Below are positions 8,807 to 17,651 of a stretch of DNA of 64,000 bases, in pieces; the first letter of the stretch is position 1; every line of letters begins with the position of its first letter. The notes beneath the pieces were generated by a model. The model did no database searches, had not been told where the DNA came from, and worked only from the letters and a program-made list of their open reading frames with translations. A program made the translations under genes and the position numbers. Source of the stretch: Rhizobium sp. NZLR1 (GTDB lineage: Bacteria > Pseudomonadota > Alphaproteobacteria > Rhizobiales > Rhizobiaceae); contig NZ_CP071632.1 in NCBI RefSeq assembly GCF_017357385.1, forward strand, positions 811,501 through 875,500, in the 5' to 3' direction.

Positions 8807-8841
8807 TTTGGAATTGTTCAAAACTACCAAACCGCCTATAT
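8807..8841 (+). promoter_or_regulatory. rirA promoter overlapped by an Irr-box-like palindrome
   Basis: TTTGGAA-TTG-TTCAAAA (8807-8823) matches 12 of 14 arm positions of the ICE motif of the iron regulator Irr, TTTAGAA-N3-TTCTAAA as I recall it. It overlaps a plausible -35 (TTGTTC, 8814-8819) placed 16 bp before CTATAT (8836-8841). In related rhizobia Irr and RirA regulate each other, which fits repression of rirA in low iron. Confidence 0.5.
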
Positions 8842-8873
8842 AGGTCCGAACAGGCACGAGTCAGGAGATCGGC

Positions 8874-9356
8874 ATGCGGTTGACGAAGCAGACCAACTAT
8901 GCGGTTCGCATGTTGATGTATTGTGCTGCCAATGACGGGCACCTAAGCCGGATTCCAGAAATCGCCAGGGCTTACGGCGTTTCCGAACTGTTTCTTTTCA
9001 AGATCCTCCAGCCGCTGAACAAGGCGGGCCTGGTCGAAACCGTGCGCGGTCGCAATGGCGGCGTGCGCTTGGGTAAGCCGGCGGCAGACATTACGCTCTT
9101 CGACGTCGTTCGGGTGACGGAAGACAGTTTCGCCATGGCCGAATGCTTCGAGGATGACGGTGTTGTCGAATGCCCGCTGGTCGACAGCTGCGGCCTGAAT
9201 TCGGCGCTGCGCAAGGCGCTCAATGCCTTCTTCGCCGTGCTTTCGGAATATTCCATCGATGACCTCGTCAAGGCGCGTCCGCAGATCAATTTCCTGCTCG
9301 GAATTACCGGCGAGCGGCCATATCGCAAACCTGCGATCATTGCACCCGCCGCCTGA
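8874..9356 (+). CDS. rirA: RirA, rhizobial iron regulator (Rrf2 family)
   Basis: A 160-residue Rrf2-family repressor that senses iron through an Fe-S cluster and represses iron-uptake genes when iron is sufficient. The N-terminal winged helix starts MRLTKQTNYAVRMLMYCAAN, with the recognition region VSELFLFKILQPLNKAGLVE. Three cysteines that would bind the cluster, Cys91, Cys100 and Cys106, are spaced as in known RirA. The sequence is very close to RirA of R. leguminosarum from memory. It is monocistronic, with a promoter at about 8814-8841 and a terminator at 9382-9414. Confidence 0.93.
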   Translation: MRLTKQTNYAVRMLMYCAANDGHLSRIPEIARAYGVSELFLFKILQPLNKAGLVETVRGRNGGVRLGKPAADITLFDVVRVTEDSFAMAECFEDDGVVECPLVDSCGLNSALRKALNAFFAVLSEYSIDDLVKARPQINFLLGITGERPYRKPAIIAPAA

Positions 9357-9381
9357 ATTTAGAGAGCAGGACAGAGTTGTG

Positions 9382-9414
9382 AAACCGCGGTTGCCCCGGC
9401 AATCGCGGTTTTTC
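9382..9414 (+). terminator. terminator of rirA
   Basis: A 13-position stem, AACCGCGGTTGCC / GGCAATCGCGGTT, with one mismatch, loop CC and a following T tract, 26 bp after the rirA stop. Confidence 0.88.
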
Positions 9415-9415
9415 A

Positions 9416-9716
9416 TTTTGGTGCGTCTCACCGGCTCGCAAGAGATAAACATCCTCGCGTGGGGAGCGAATCCGATCGATCGCGACACGCTTAAGAGGCG
9501 CAATTATCCAAAATACGACGAAATTCGGGATATTTTTATCCGAATATTTCCGAATGAGGCTGATTTTAGACGGAAAATTTCTAAAATTGTCCAACTGGAA
9601 AAATTTTCTCCGTAGCCCGTTGCTTTCAGTAGATAAATGTCGTTCCATCGACCGTCGACCGGGATGCCAATCTGCGGTCTCCAGACATCAAAAAAGAACA
9701 ACCGGGAAACAATATT
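9416..9716. promoter_or_regulatory. AT-rich dppA upstream region with two inverted repeats
   Basis: About 300 bp without a gene. It contains GGATA-TTTT-TATCC (9528-9541) and ATTTTAGA-N9-TCTAAAAT (9563-9587), both perfect and both far more AT-rich than the surroundings. They probably mark the dpp promoter and operators. The second has the half-sites of an Irr box but with a nine-base rather than five-base gap between TTTAGA and TCTAAA. Confidence 0.4.
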
Positions 9717-11312
9717 ATGAAAAAGATCTCTGTCATGCTGGCAGCGACGGCCCTGATTTCGGTCATGGCGACGTCGGCCTGGTCCAAGACCCTTGTTTAT
9801 TGCTCCGAGGGCTCGCCGGAAGGCTTCGACCCGAGCCTCTATACGGCAGGCACGACCTTCGACGCGTCGTCGCGCACGGTCTATAGCCGCCTCGTCGAAT
9901 TCAAGCATGGCGGTACAGAGATCGAGCCCGGCCTGGCTGACAGCTGGAGCGTTTCGGCCGACGGCACGCAATACACCTTCAAGCTTCATCCCGGCGTCAA
10001 GTACCAGACCACCGACTTCTTCACGCCGACCCGCGATTTCAACGCCGACGACGTCGTGTTCTCCTTCGAGCGCCAGCTGAAATCCGACAATCCGTGGAAC
10101 AAGTATGTCGAAGGCGGTTCCTACGAATACGCAGCCGGCATGGGCTTCCCGGATCTGATCAAGTCCGTTGAGAAGGTCGATGACCTCACCGTCAAGTTCA
10201 CGCTCAACCATCCCGAGGCGCCGTTCCTCGCCGATCTTGCCATGGACTTCGCCTCGATCGTTTCCAAGGAATATGCCGACAAGCTCGCAGCCGACGGCAA
10301 GATGGCGCAGCTCAACCAACAGCCGCTCGGCACGGGTCCGTTCACCTTCGTCGCCTACCAGCCGGATGCCGTCATCCGCTACAAGGCCAACGAAACCTAT
10401 TTTAAGGGCAAGGAAAAGATCGACGATCTGGTTTTCGCCATCACCTCCGACGCGGCTGTCCGCGCCCAGAAGCTGAAGGCCGGCGAATGCCAGCTGATCC
10501 CCTATCCGAATGCAGCCGACGTTCCCGAACTGAAGAAGGATGACAAACTGACGGTGATGGAACAGGCCGGTCTCAATGTCGGCTTCCTCGCCTACAACAC
10601 GCAGATGGCCCCGTTCGACAAGCCGGAAGTTCGCCGCGCCCTCAACATGGCGATCAACAAGCAGGCGATCATCGATGCCGTCTTCCAGGGTGCCGCGGCC
10701 GTTGCCAAGAACCCGATCCCGCCGACGATGTGGTCCTATAACGACGCTGTTCAGGACGACAAGTATGATCCGGACGCTGCCAAGAAGGCTCTTGCCGATG
10801 CCGGCGTCAAGGATCTCAGCATGAAGATCTGGGCAATGCCGGTTTCGCGTCCCTACATGCTGAATGCGCGCCGTGCCGCTGAACTGATGCAGGCTGATTT
10901 CGCCAAGGCCGGCGTCAAGGTCGAGATCGTCACCCATGAATGGGCCGAATATCTGAAGCTCTCCTCCGACGTGAAGCGTGACGGCGCCGTCATCCTCGGC
11001 TGGACCGGCGACAACGGCGACCCGGATAACTTCATGGATACGCTGCTCGGCTGCGACGCCGTCGGCGGCAATAACCGCGCTCAGTGGTGCAACAAGGAAT
11101 ACGACGAACTGATGACCAAGGCCAAGCTGACCGCCGATGTCGGCGAGCGCACCAAGGCCTATGAGCAGGCGCAGCTGATCTTCAAGAAGGAAGCTCCCTG
11201 GGCGACCCTCGATCACTCGCTCGTCTTCGTTCCGATGAGCAAGAAGGTCTCCGGCTTCTTCATGGATCCGCTCGGCATTCACCGCTTCGACGGCGTCGAC
11301 GTTTCCGAATAA
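9717..11312 (+). CDS. dppA: DppA, dipeptide/ALA ABC transporter binding protein
   Basis: A 531-residue family 5 extracellular solute-binding protein (SBP_bac_5). A signal peptide (MKKISVMLAATALISVMATSAWS) is followed by the periplasmic domain, including EPGLADSWSVSADGTQYTFK, typical of DppA/OppA. In R. leguminosarum the Dpp system takes up dipeptides and the heme precursor delta-aminolevulinate. Location just after rirA is suggestive of a heme/iron link. It heads a dppABCDF operon; a strong hairpin after it probably lets the binding protein be made in excess. Confidence 0.85.
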   Translation: MKKISVMLAATALISVMATSAWSKTLVYCSEGSPEGFDPSLYTAGTTFDASSRTVYSRLVEFKHGGTEIEPGLADSWSVSADGTQYTFKLHPGVKYQTTDFFTPTRDFNADDVVFSFERQLKSDNPWNKYVEGGSYEYAAGMGFPDLIKSVEKVDDLTVKFTLNHPEAPFLADLAMDFASIVSKEYADKLAADGKMAQLNQQPLGTGPFTFVAYQPDAVIRYKANETYFKGKEKIDDLVFAITSDAAVRAQKLKAGECQLIPYPNAADVPELKKDDKLTVMEQAGLNVGFLAYNTQMAPFDKPEVRRALNMAINKQAIIDAVFQGAAAVAKNPIPPTMWSYNDAVQDDKYDPDAAKKALADAGVKDLSMKIWAMPVSRPYMLNARRAAELMQADFAKAGVKVEIVTHEWAEYLKLSSDVKRDGAVILGWTGDNGDPDNFMDTLLGCDAVGGNNRAQWCNKEYDELMTKAKLTADVGERTKAYEQAQLIFKKEAPWATLDHSLVFVPMSKKVSGFFMDPLGIHRFDGVDVSE

Positions 11313-11351
11313 CCAGAATAATGTAAGAATGCCCGGCAGAGCTGGGCGCAG

Positions 11352-11379
11352 CCGGCGGTCAGGATCTCCTGACCGCCGG
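11352..11379 (+). other. 12-bp intercistronic hairpin between dppA and dppB
   Basis: CCGGCGGTCAGG and CCTGACCGCCGG pair perfectly around the loop ATCT. There is no T run, so it is more likely a 3' mRNA stabiliser or partial attenuator than a full terminator. This is usual after binding-protein genes of ABC operons. Confidence 0.75.
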
Positions 11380-11398
11380 AAACTATTGGACATCTGCC

Positions 11399-12403
11399 AT
11401 GTTGCGTTTTTTCATCGGCCGCCTTGCGGTGCTGATCCCGACATTCCTCGGCGTTTCCCTCATTGCCTTCTCCTTCATCCGCATGCTTCCCGGCGACCCC
11501 GTCATGCTTCTGTCGGGTGAGCGCGTCATGGCGCCGGAGCGTCATGCCCAGATCATGCATGATCTCGGCTTCGACCGGCCTGTGTATGTGCAGTATTTCG
11601 ATTATCTCGGAAAACTGCTGCATGGCGATCTCGGCACCTCGATCGTCACCAAGCGGCCCGTTCTCGGTGAATTCCTGACGCTGTTTCCGGCGACGCTGGA
11701 ACTTTCGCTCTGCGCCATCATCCTCGCCGTCTGTCTTGGCGTGCCCGCCGGTATCTTTGCCGCCGTCAAGCGAGGCACGTGGTTCGATCAGAGTGTGATG
11801 GGTGTTGCCCTGATCGGCTATTCCATGCCGATTTTCTGGTGGGGCCTGCTCCTCATCATCTTCTTCTCCGGCTATCTCGGCTGGACGCCCGTTTCCGGCC
11901 GCATCTCGCTGATGTATTTCTTCAAGCCGGTCACCGGCTTCATGCTTGTCGACAGCCTGCTGTCAGGCCAGAAAGGGGCGTTTTCCTCCGCCGTCAGCTA
12001 CCTCATTCTGCCGACCATCGTGCTGGCGACCATTCCGCTTGCCGTCATCGCCCGCCAGACGCGCTCGGCGATGCTCGAGGTTCTGGGTGAGGACTATGTC
12101 CGCACCGCGCGTTCGAAGGGACTGAAGCCGCTGCGCGTCGTCGGCGTGCACGCGCTGCGCAATGCGATGATCCCGGTCATCACCACCATCGGTCTGCAGA
12201 TCGGCGTTCTCCTTGCTGGCGCCATCCTCACCGAAACGATCTTCTCCTGGCCGGGCATCGGCAAATGGATGGTCGATTCCGTCTTCAAGCGCGATTACGC
12301 CGTGGTCCAGGGCGGCCTTCTTTTGATCGCCGGCGTTATCATGATGGTCAATCTGATTGTTGATGTCCTCTACGGATTCATCAATCCGCGCATTCGTCAT
12401 TAG
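11399..12403 (+). CDS. dppB: DppB, ABC transporter inner-membrane permease
   Basis: A 334-residue permease of the DppB/OppB family. It starts MLRFFIGRLAVLIPTFLGVS, the usual N-terminal helix. The cytoplasmic coupling (EAA) loop is VRTARSKGLKPLRVVGVHAL, followed by NAMIPVITTIGLQIGVLLAG. Six membrane helices are expected. It pairs with DppC to form the channel. It is 9 bp upstream of dppC. Confidence 0.9.
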   Translation: MLRFFIGRLAVLIPTFLGVSLIAFSFIRMLPGDPVMLLSGERVMAPERHAQIMHDLGFDRPVYVQYFDYLGKLLHGDLGTSIVTKRPVLGEFLTLFPATLELSLCAIILAVCLGVPAGIFAAVKRGTWFDQSVMGVALIGYSMPIFWWGLLLIIFFSGYLGWTPVSGRISLMYFFKPVTGFMLVDSLLSGQKGAFSSAVSYLILPTIVLATIPLAVIARQTRSAMLEVLGEDYVRTARSKGLKPLRVVGVHALRNAMIPVITTIGLQIGVLLAGAILTETIFSWPGIGKWMVDSVFKRDYAVVQGGLLLIAGVIMMVNLIVDVLYGFINPRIRH

Positions 12404-12412
12404 GAGCGGTTC

Positions 12413-13303
12413 ATGAGCACCGTCACCATCAAAACCGGCCAGCCATCCGCTCTCGCGGAATTCTGGCACTATTTCTCCCGCAATAAGGGCGCCGTCATCG
12501 GCCTCGTGGTTTTTACCATCATCCTGGTCGTCGCCGTCCTCGCGCCGCTCTTTGCACCACATGAACCGAATGAGCAGAACCGTCAGGTGCTGCTGGCCGT
12601 GCCATCCTGGATGGAGGGCGGCAGCATCTCCTTCCCGCTCGGAACGGATGCCGTCGGCCGCGATATTTTGTCGCGACTGATATACGGCGCGCGCTTCTCG
12701 CTCTTCATCGGCGTCGTCGTCGTCACGCTTTCGGTCATTTCAGGCGTGCTGATCGGCCTCGTCGCCGGATATTTCCGCGGCAAGGTCGATACGGCGATCA
12801 TGCGCCTGATGGATATCATCCTGGCCTTCCCGTCGCTGCTGCTCGCCCTCGTGTTGGTTGCCGTGCTCGGGCCTGGACTTACCAATGCGATGATCGCGAT
12901 TTCGCTGGTCAACCAGCCGCATTTCGTGCGGCTGACGCGCGCCTCGGTCATATCGGAGCGCGAGAAGGAATATGTGATCGCCTCGCGTGTCGCCGGGGCC
13001 GGCACCTTCCGCCTGATGTTCAAGACCATCCTGCCGAACTGTCTCGGGCCGCTGATCGTCCAGGCGACGCTCGCCTTCTCGGCGGCGATCCTTGATGCCG
13101 CCGCCCTCGGCTTTCTCGGCATGGGCGCCCAGCCGCCGACACCCGAATGGGGCACGATGCTGGCCGAATCCCGCGAGTTCATCTCGCGCGCCTGGTGGGT
13201 GGTAACATTCCCGGGTCTTGCCATCCTCATCACCGTTCTCGCCATCAATCTGATGGGTGACGGCCTGCGCGATGCGCTTGACCCCAAGCTGAAGAGGTCG
13301 TGA
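12413..13303 (+). CDS. dppC: DppC, ABC transporter inner-membrane permease
   Basis: A 296-residue permease of the DppC/OppC family. The N-terminal helix ([20 protein letters not shown]), the segment [19 protein letters not shown] and the coupling loop [19 protein letters not shown] are characteristic. The C-terminus ends [15 protein letters not shown], typical of the family. Its stop overlaps the start of dppD (TGATG). Confidence 0.9.
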   Translation: MSTVTIKTGQPSALAEFWHYFSRNKGAVIGLVVFTIILVVAVLAPLFAPHEPNEQNRQVLLAVPSWMEGGSISFPLGTDAVGRDILSRLIYGARFSLFIGVVVVTLSVISGVLIGLVAGYFRGKVDTAIMRLMDIILAFPSLLLALVLVAVLGPGLTNAMIAISLVNQPHFVRLTRASVISEREKEYVIASRVAGAGTFRLMFKTILPNCLGPLIVQATLAFSAAILDAAALGFLGMGAQPPTPEWGTMLAESREFISRAWWVVTFPGLAILITVLAINLMGDGLRDALDPKLKRS

Positions 13304-14319
13304 TGCCGCTCCTCGAGATTGAAAATCTGACCGTCGAATTCCAGACGTCGTCCGGTCTCTTCCGCGCCGTCGACCGCGTATCGCTTGCCTGCGACAAGGG
13401 CGAGATCCTGTCGGTCGTCGGTGAATCCGGCTCGGGCAAATCTGTCGCCATGCTCGCGCTGATGGGGCTTCTGCCCTGGACGGCGAAGATTACCGCCGAC
13501 CGCATGCAGTTCGACGGCCAGGATCTGCGCGGTATTTCCGGCCGCCAGCGCCGCAGGATCGTCGGCAAGGACATGGCGATGATCTTCCAGGAGCCGATGT
13601 CGAGCCTCAATCCGTGCTTCACGGTCGGATTCCAGCTCGGCGAGACCCTGCGCGTTCACATGGGCCTCAACCGCAAGGAGCGCCGCGAACGCTCGATCGA
13701 ACTCCTGAACCTGGTCGGAATTCCGGCGCCGGAAGACCGGCTGTCGAACTTCCCGCATCAGATGTCGGGCGGCATGAGCCAGCGCGTCATGATCGCCATG
13801 GCACTCGCCTGCAATCCGAAGCTTCTGATCGCCGACGAGCCGACAACCGCGCTCGACGTGACGATCCAGGCGCAAATCCTCGATCTGCTCGTGCGTCTAC
13901 AGAAAGAGCAGGGAATGGCGTTGGTGCTGATCACCCACGACATGGGTGTCGTTGCCGAAACCGCCGAGCGTGTGCAGGTGCAATATGCCGGCCAGAAGGT
14001 CGAGGAGCAGCCGGTGAAGGCGCTGTTCCGCGATCCGCATCATCCGTATACCGCAGCCCTGCTCGCCGCCCTGCCGGAACGCGCAGAAGTCGGCCAGCGT
14101 CTTCCCTCGATCGCCGGTGTCGTTCCCGGTCAGCACGGCCGCCCGACCGGCTGTCTTTTCGCGCCGCGCTGCGGCTACGCCACGGTCGAATGTGACCGCG
14201 GTGTCGTCCGTCAGGGGCCGGAGCTTGGGCTGGCGCTGTGCAATTATCCTTTGAAGGACGGCAAGCCGCTCGGGCATCCCGGCATCATGGCCGTTGAAAC
14301 TGCAGGAGATCTCGTATGA
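13303..14319 (+). CDS. dppD: DppD, ABC transporter ATP-binding protein
   Basis: A 338-residue ATPase. Walker A is GESGSGKS, the signature is MSGGMSQR, Walker B is [12 protein letters not shown], and the His switch is ITHD. The C-terminal oligopeptide-transporter extension ([18 protein letters not shown]) supplies the family's conserved cysteines. The ATG at 13303 sits in a TGATG overlap with dppC; a GTG at 13300 would add one residue. With DppF it powers the transporter. Confidence 0.9.
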   Translation: MPLLEIENLTVEFQTSSGLFRAVDRVSLACDKGEILSVVGESGSGKSVAMLALMGLLPWTAKITADRMQFDGQDLRGISGRQRRRIVGKDMAMIFQEPMSSLNPCFTVGFQLGETLRVHMGLNRKERRERSIELLNLVGIPAPEDRLSNFPHQMSGGMSQRVMIAMALACNPKLLIADEPTTALDVTIQAQILDLLVRLQKEQGMALVLITHDMGVVAETAERVQVQYAGQKVEEQPVKALFRDPHHPYTAALLAALPERAEVGQRLPSIAGVVPGQHGRPTGCLFAPRCGYATVECDRGVVRQGPELGLALCNYPLKDGKPLGHPGIMAVETAGDLV

Positions 14320-15269
14320 CGGGCGCTGTTCTCGAGGGCAGGGATCTCGCCCGCTTCTACACCGTCAATCGCGGGCTCTTCAAAGCCGATGCCACCGTCA
14401 GGGCGCTGAACGGCGTCAGCTTCAGCCTCCATTCCGGCAAGACGCTAGCCGTCGTCGGCGAATCCGGCTGTGGCAAGTCGACGCTCGCTCGCCTGGTCAC
14501 CATGATCGAGAACCCGACGTCGGGCGAATTGCTGATTGACGGCAAGCCCGCCCATGTCGGCGACCGCAGCCTGCGCAGCCAGGTTCAAATCGTCTTCCAG
14601 AATCCTTACGGCTCGCTCAATCCGCGCCAGAAGGTTGGCTCGATCCTCGAAGAGCCGCTGAAGATCAACACTGATCTCAACGCCGCCGCGCGCCGCCGCA
14701 AGGTGGAGGAGATGATGGCCCGCGTCGGCTTGCGTCCCGAGCATCACGGCCGCTATCCCCATATGTTCTCCGGCGGCCAGCGCCAACGCATCGCCATTGC
14801 CCGCGCTTTGATGCTACGGCCGAAGGTGCTGGTGCTCGACGAACCGGTATCGGCGCTTGACCTCTCGATCCAGGCGCAGGTGCTGAACCTGCTGATGGAT
14901 CTGCAGAAGGAGATGGGACTTGCCTATCTCTTTATCTCGCATGGCCTGTCCGTCGTCCATCACATCGCCGACGAGGTGATGGTGATGTATCTCGGCCGGC
15001 CGGTGGAAACCGGTCCCGCCGCCGAGGTCTTCGCCAGGCCGCGCCATCCCTATACGGCAGCCTTGCTATCGGCGACACCGATCGCCGACCCCGACCGCGC
15101 CAAGAACCGCATCCGCCTGCAGGGCGAACTGCCTTCGCCGCTGAAACCTCCGTCGGGCTGCCATTTCAATCCACGCTGCTGGAAGGCGCAGGATTATTGC
15201 CGCCAGGTCTCGCCTGAACTAAGCGGCGAGGGTGCACAACAATATGCCTGTCACTTCCCGCTCGATTGA
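14316..15269 (+). CDS. dppF: DppF, ABC transporter ATP-binding protein
   Basis: A 317-residue ATPase paired with DppD. Walker A is GESGCGKST, the signature FSGGQRQR, Walker B VLVLDEPVSALD, and the C-terminal extension PSGCHFNPRCWKAQDYC. It overlaps dppD by four bases (ATGA). It completes the five-gene permease operon and is followed after 27 bp by gluconokinase. Confidence 0.9.
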   Translation: MTGAVLEGRDLARFYTVNRGLFKADATVRALNGVSFSLHSGKTLAVVGESGCGKSTLARLVTMIENPTSGELLIDGKPAHVGDRSLRSQVQIVFQNPYGSLNPRQKVGSILEEPLKINTDLNAAARRRKVEEMMARVGLRPEHHGRYPHMFSGGQRQRIAIARALMLRPKVLVLDEPVSALDLSIQAQVLNLLMDLQKEMGLAYLFISHGLSVVHHIADEVMVMYLGRPVETGPAAEVFARPRHPYTAALLSATPIADPDRAKNRIRLQGELPSPLKPPSGCHFNPRCWKAQDYCRQVSPELSGEGAQQYACHFPLD

Positions 15270-15296
15270 GTGGAAAGTCAAGTTTTAGGAGGAAAC

Positions 15297-15836
15297 ATGC
15301 CGGGTGAGCAGACGAGCAGGCCCCATGCAATCATCGTCATGGGGGTCAGCGGCTGCGGCAAATCCTCCGTCGGCGAAAAGCTCGCGGGAGCCTTGCACCT
15401 GGCCTTCGTCGAAGGCGATGCGCTGCATCCCGCCGCCAATGTCGAGAAGATGTCGAAGGGCATTCCGCTGACCGACGAGGACCGGATGCCCTGGCTCGAC
15501 CGCATCGGCGAAGACATGAAGGCCTCGCTTGAGAAAGGCGAGGGCATCATCGTCTCCTGCTCGGCGCTGAAACGCATCTATCGCGACAGGCTGCGAGCTG
15601 CTGCCGGCGGCAATCTCTTCTTCGTCTATCTCGAAGGCTCCAGGCAATTGCTGACGAAACGGATGGGCGAGCGCAAGGGCCATTTCATGCCGGTGTCGCT
15701 GCTCGAAAGCCAGCTGGCGACGCTCGAAGCGCCGACCGGCGAGCATGGCGTCGTCACCGTCGATATCGACGACACGATCGACGGCATCTCGGCCACGGCC
15801 CTCGAAGGTCTTGCAGCCCTCGGTATCACGGCTTGA
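15297..15836 (+). CDS. gntK: gluconokinase
   Basis: A 179-residue P-loop kinase of the gluconokinase (GntK/IdnK) family, which phosphorylates D-gluconate to 6-phosphogluconate. The P-loop is MGVSGCGKSSVG; EGDALHPAANVEKMSKGIPL and DRMPWL are family signatures; and the segment FVYLEGSRQLLTKRMGERKG follows. The ATG at 15297 is preceded by AGGAGGAAAC. It is co-directional with dpp and probably partly co-transcribed, although no functional link is evident. Its 3' end overlaps the convergent oxidoreductase by 11 bp. Confidence 0.88.
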   Translation: MPGEQTSRPHAIIVMGVSGCGKSSVGEKLAGALHLAFVEGDALHPAANVEKMSKGIPLTDEDRMPWLDRIGEDMKASLEKGEGIIVSCSALKRIYRDRLRAAAGGNLFFVYLEGSRQLLTKRMGERKGHFMPVSLLESQLATLEAPTGEHGVVTVDIDDTIDGISATALEGLAALGITA

Positions 15837-17073
15837 AGCGCTGCGGCGAATAGGCGGCAATATCAATGAACGGCGCCTCGCCGGTAATGAGTTCGGCAAG
15901 CACGCGGCCGGTCACCGGTCCGAGCGTCAGCCCGTGATGGGCATGGCCGAAGGCGAACCACAGTCCCTGATGGCGCGGCGCCTTGCCGATGATCGGCATC
16001 ATATCCGGCGTGCAGGGGCGGGCACCCATCCAGGGTTCGGGATCGAGCCTCTCTCCGAGCGGGAAAATCGTGCGGGCCACGGCCTCGGCCCGGTCGAGCT
16101 GGACCGGCGTCTTTGGCGCATCGAGCGTTGCGAACTCCGCGCCCGTCGTCAGACGGATGCCGCGGCGCATCGGCGCCATGAGATAGCCGCGTTCGGCATC
16201 GAGCATCCAGTTGTTGAGAACGGCATTGCCCTTGGTGGCATAATGCATGTGATAGCCGCGTTTGACGCCGAGCGGCAAGGAATAGCCGAGCCGGCGCGTC
16301 GCAACCGCCGCCCAGGGACCAAGCGCCAGAACTGCATCGTCGGCTTCGAGGGGGCCTTCCGCAGTCATGATCTTCCAGCCGGAGCCGAACTGGCCGAGCG
16401 AGGCGGCGTCGCCTTTGACGAACCGGCCGCCGAGGCTTTCGAAATAGCGGCGATAGGCCGATGTCAGCGCATGCGGGTCGAGCACCGACCAGGGGTCGCG
16501 CCAGTGGATGCCGCCGGCGAAATCGCCTGTTATATCCGGTTCCATGCGGGCGATATCGGCCGAGGTCAGGCTGTCATATTCCACCCCGAATTCATTCTGC
16601 CAAAGTGCGGCCTCCGCCAGGGCCTGGTCACGCTTGGCCTCAGTCCGGAAGATCTTCATCCAGCCGTCCTTGCGGATCAGCGCTTCGGCCTGCGCCGCCT
16701 CGACCAGATCCTTATGTTCGGCAATTGAATTTTCGATCAGCGGCGCATAGGCCCGGGTGATGACCGCGTGGCGCCGCGCATTGGAATTCCACCAGTAGCG
16801 GGCGAGAAAGCCGACCTGGCTCGGCAGCGTGCGCAGGTGATAATGCGCGTCGGTGCGGTTATTCAGTGCATAACGCAGCAGAAGCCCGAGCTGCTGGGGA
16901 AAGCCGTAAGGCATGACGCCTTCGCGCTGGATCAGGCCGGCATTGCCGAAGGAGGTCTCGCTGCCCGGATCCTTGCGGTCGATCAGCGTCACCTGCCGGC
17001 CGCGCCGCTGAAGATGGATGGCCGCCGACACCCCGACGATGCCGGCGCCGAGCACGATTGCGTTCTTCGTCAT
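15826..17073 (-). CDS. DadA-like FAD-dependent amino-acid oxidoreductase
   Basis: A 415-residue FAD-dependent oxidoreductase of the DAO family. The dinucleotide-binding motif is GAGIVGVSAAIHLQRRG at 9-25, followed by a typical TLIDRKDPG acidic strand end. The C-terminus (GARPCTPDMMPIIGKAP and FAFGHAHHGLTLGPVTGRV) matches D-amino-acid dehydrogenases and related deaminating oxidases. The substrate is uncertain: D-amino acids, or a secondary amine such as hydroxyproline. It stands alone, convergent with gntK. Confidence 0.82.
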   Translation of the reverse strand: MTKNAIVLGAGIVGVSAAIHLQRRGRQVTLIDRKDPGSETSFGNAGLIQREGVMPYGFPQQLGLLLRYALNNRTDAHYHLRTLPSQVGFLARYWWNSNARRHAVITRAYAPLIENSIAEHKDLVEAAQAEALIRKDGWMKIFRTEAKRDQALAEAALWQNEFGVEYDSLTSADIARMEPDITGDFAGGIHWRDPWSVLDPHALTSAYRRYFESLGGRFVKGDAASLGQFGSGWKIMTAEGPLEADDAVLALGPWAAVATRRLGYSLPLGVKRGYHMHYATKGNAVLNNWMLDAERGYLMAPMRRGIRLTTGAEFATLDAPKTPVQLDRAEAVARTIFPLGERLDPEPWMGARPCTPDMMPIIGKAPRHQGLWFAFGHAHHGLTLGPVTGRVLAELITGEAPFIDIAAYSPQRFKP

Positions 17074-17147
17074 TTCCCCTGCATTCCGCTTTGTTTATCG
17101 GGTGAAAATGCCCGTGCGGATACCGCCGCGCAAACGAAAAATCGCAT

Positions 17148-17651
17148 TCATTTCAAAATCATTGCGCTTTTCAGTGCGGCATTTTCAGCCTTCACGCGGA
17201 TATAGAGGACAAGGGCGTTGAGAAGCGAAAAGCCGATCGCGTAAAACGGCAGTCCGAAGGCCAGCGGAAGGGCGGCGATCTCGCCGACGACGATCGCGTA
17301 GTTCGGATGCTGAAAGAAGCGATAGGGTCCCGATGTTATGAGCGGCGCGCCGGGCAGGACGATAATGCGCGTCGTCCAGCGGCCCTTCAGCGTTGCCAGC
17401 ACCCAGAGCCGCAGCGCCTGCAGCGCCATGAACACGGCAAACCAGAAGGGCTCGACCGGCCTGCCTGAAGCAAGCAGCCAGAGCCCGACAATCCAGGCTG
17501 TATGCAGCGCCACCATGACGGGATAGTGCTCCGCCGCGACCTCTCTGGCGCCCTTGGCGAGCAGGGCGGCGGTGTTGCGCCGGGCGAGCGCGAGCTCCGC
17601 CAGCCGCTGCAGCGTCACGAAGGTAAGCAGCGCGATCGACGGCCACATCAT
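17148..17651 (-). CDS. isoprenylcysteine carboxyl methyltransferase-family membrane protein
   Basis: A 167-residue membrane protein with four or five helices and the ICMT/PEMT signature TSGPYRFFQHPNYAIVVGE near residues 106-124, the SAM-binding region of this family. Its ATG overlaps the stop of the polyketide synthase gene (ATGA), so the two are coupled. In Bacillus subtilis the comparable pair BpsA/BpsB makes alkylpyrones and then methylates them. By analogy this enzyme probably O-methylates the polyketide product; that role is inferred. Confidence 0.8.
   Translation of the reverse strand: MMWPSIALLTFVTLQRLAELALARRNTAALLAKGAREVAAEHYPVMVALHTAWIVGLWLLASGRPVEPFWFAVFMALQALRLWVLATLKGRWTTRIIVLPGAPLITSGPYRFFQHPNYAIVVGEIAALPLAFGLPFYAIGFSLLNALVLYIRVKAENAALKSAMILK

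Noticed and set aside
9504..11393. A 629-codon open frame on the minus strand
   Set aside because: Antisense of dppA, with no domain and no ribosome site.
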